NCBI GenBank assembly: GCA_937873345.1
Contig: CALMRL010000275.1
Span: 1 to 5,614 of the forward strand
Length of the DNA: 5,614 bases
Direction of reading: 5' to 3'
From: an uncultured Beijerinckiaceae bacterium
GTDB lineage: Bacteria; Pseudomonadota; Alphaproteobacteria; Rhizobiales; Beijerinckiaceae
Shown: positions 5,538-5,614 of the stretch, piece by piece
Layout of the letters: each line of letters opens with the position of its first letter
Position numbering within the stretch: the first letter of the stretch is position 1
Program-made: the position numbers and the translations under genes
Notes under the pieces: model-generated
Told to the model about the DNA's origin: nothing
The model's database searches: none
Seen by the model: only the letters and a program-made list of their open reading frames with translations

Positions 5538-5614
5538 AGGCTACGGTATGTCGCCGAGCCTAGAGCCGTTGCCGCGCGTGCTGAGTCGGCGAGGGTAGCG
5601 GCGGAGCGGCGGTT
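5538..5614. other. Unassigned right-edge sequence
   Basis: No recognisable gene in these 77 nt. An ATG at 5548 opens only 16 codons before a TAG. Minus-strand frames are open from the window edge, one ending at a TAG near 5546 and another running antisense through ygfZ, but too little is present to call a convergent gene. Confidence 0.4.

Noticed and set aside
5207..5614. Minus-strand frame open from the right edge through the end of ygfZ
   Set aside because: Could be the tail of a convergent gene but would overlap ygfZ by about 280 nt; more likely a codon-bias shadow, and the sequence beyond the edge is not available.

Overview
The window looks like chromosomal DNA from a high-GC alphaproteobacterium, most probably of the order Hyphomicrobiales (Rhizobiales). 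The grounds are: hand-counted sample lines in the housekeeping genes of about 68-70% GC, a FabI with the rhizobial-type 'VAFSD' loop, a dihydroorotase with the 'DTQVHFREPG' signature, an ECF sigma/anti-sigma pair of a type common in this class, and a rhizobial-looking palindromic 'CGGACCGAAAAG' element at the right end. Genus and species cannot be fixed from the sequence alone.

Layout. (1) Minus strand, 1-1692: a compact probable operon read right to left, fabI (enoyl-ACP reductase), then an uncharacterised 167-aa protein with a TTG start, then aroC (chorismate synthase, running off the left edge). The gaps are 17 nt and a 1-nt TAATG stop/start overlap. (2) 1693-1937: a divergent intergenic region carrying the likely promoters for fabI and for the sigma factor. 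(3) Plus strand, 1938-3267: an ECF-type sigma factor followed after 1 nt by its probable membrane-bound anti-sigma factor. (4) Minus strand, 3269-4600: a dihydroorotase-family amidohydrolase, tail to tail with the anti-sigma gene with only 1 nt between stop codons. (5) Plus strand, 4656-5486: a YgfZ/GcvT-type folate-binding protein, divergent from the dihydroorotase across 55 nt. (6) 5487-5614: a palindromic element and otherwise nothing recognisable.

Function. Most of the window is metabolic housekeeping: fatty-acid elongation, the last step of the shikimate pathway, the third step of de novo pyrimidine synthesis, and iron-sulfur enzyme maintenance. The sigma/anti-sigma pair is an envelope-sensing regulatory module placed between these units. 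I found no phage, insertion sequence, CRISPR array, RNA gene or defence system. The least explained items are the lower-GC orphan gene wedged between fabI and aroC, the Gln-for-His change in the dihydroorotase metal motif, and the input and targets of the sigma/anti-sigma pair.
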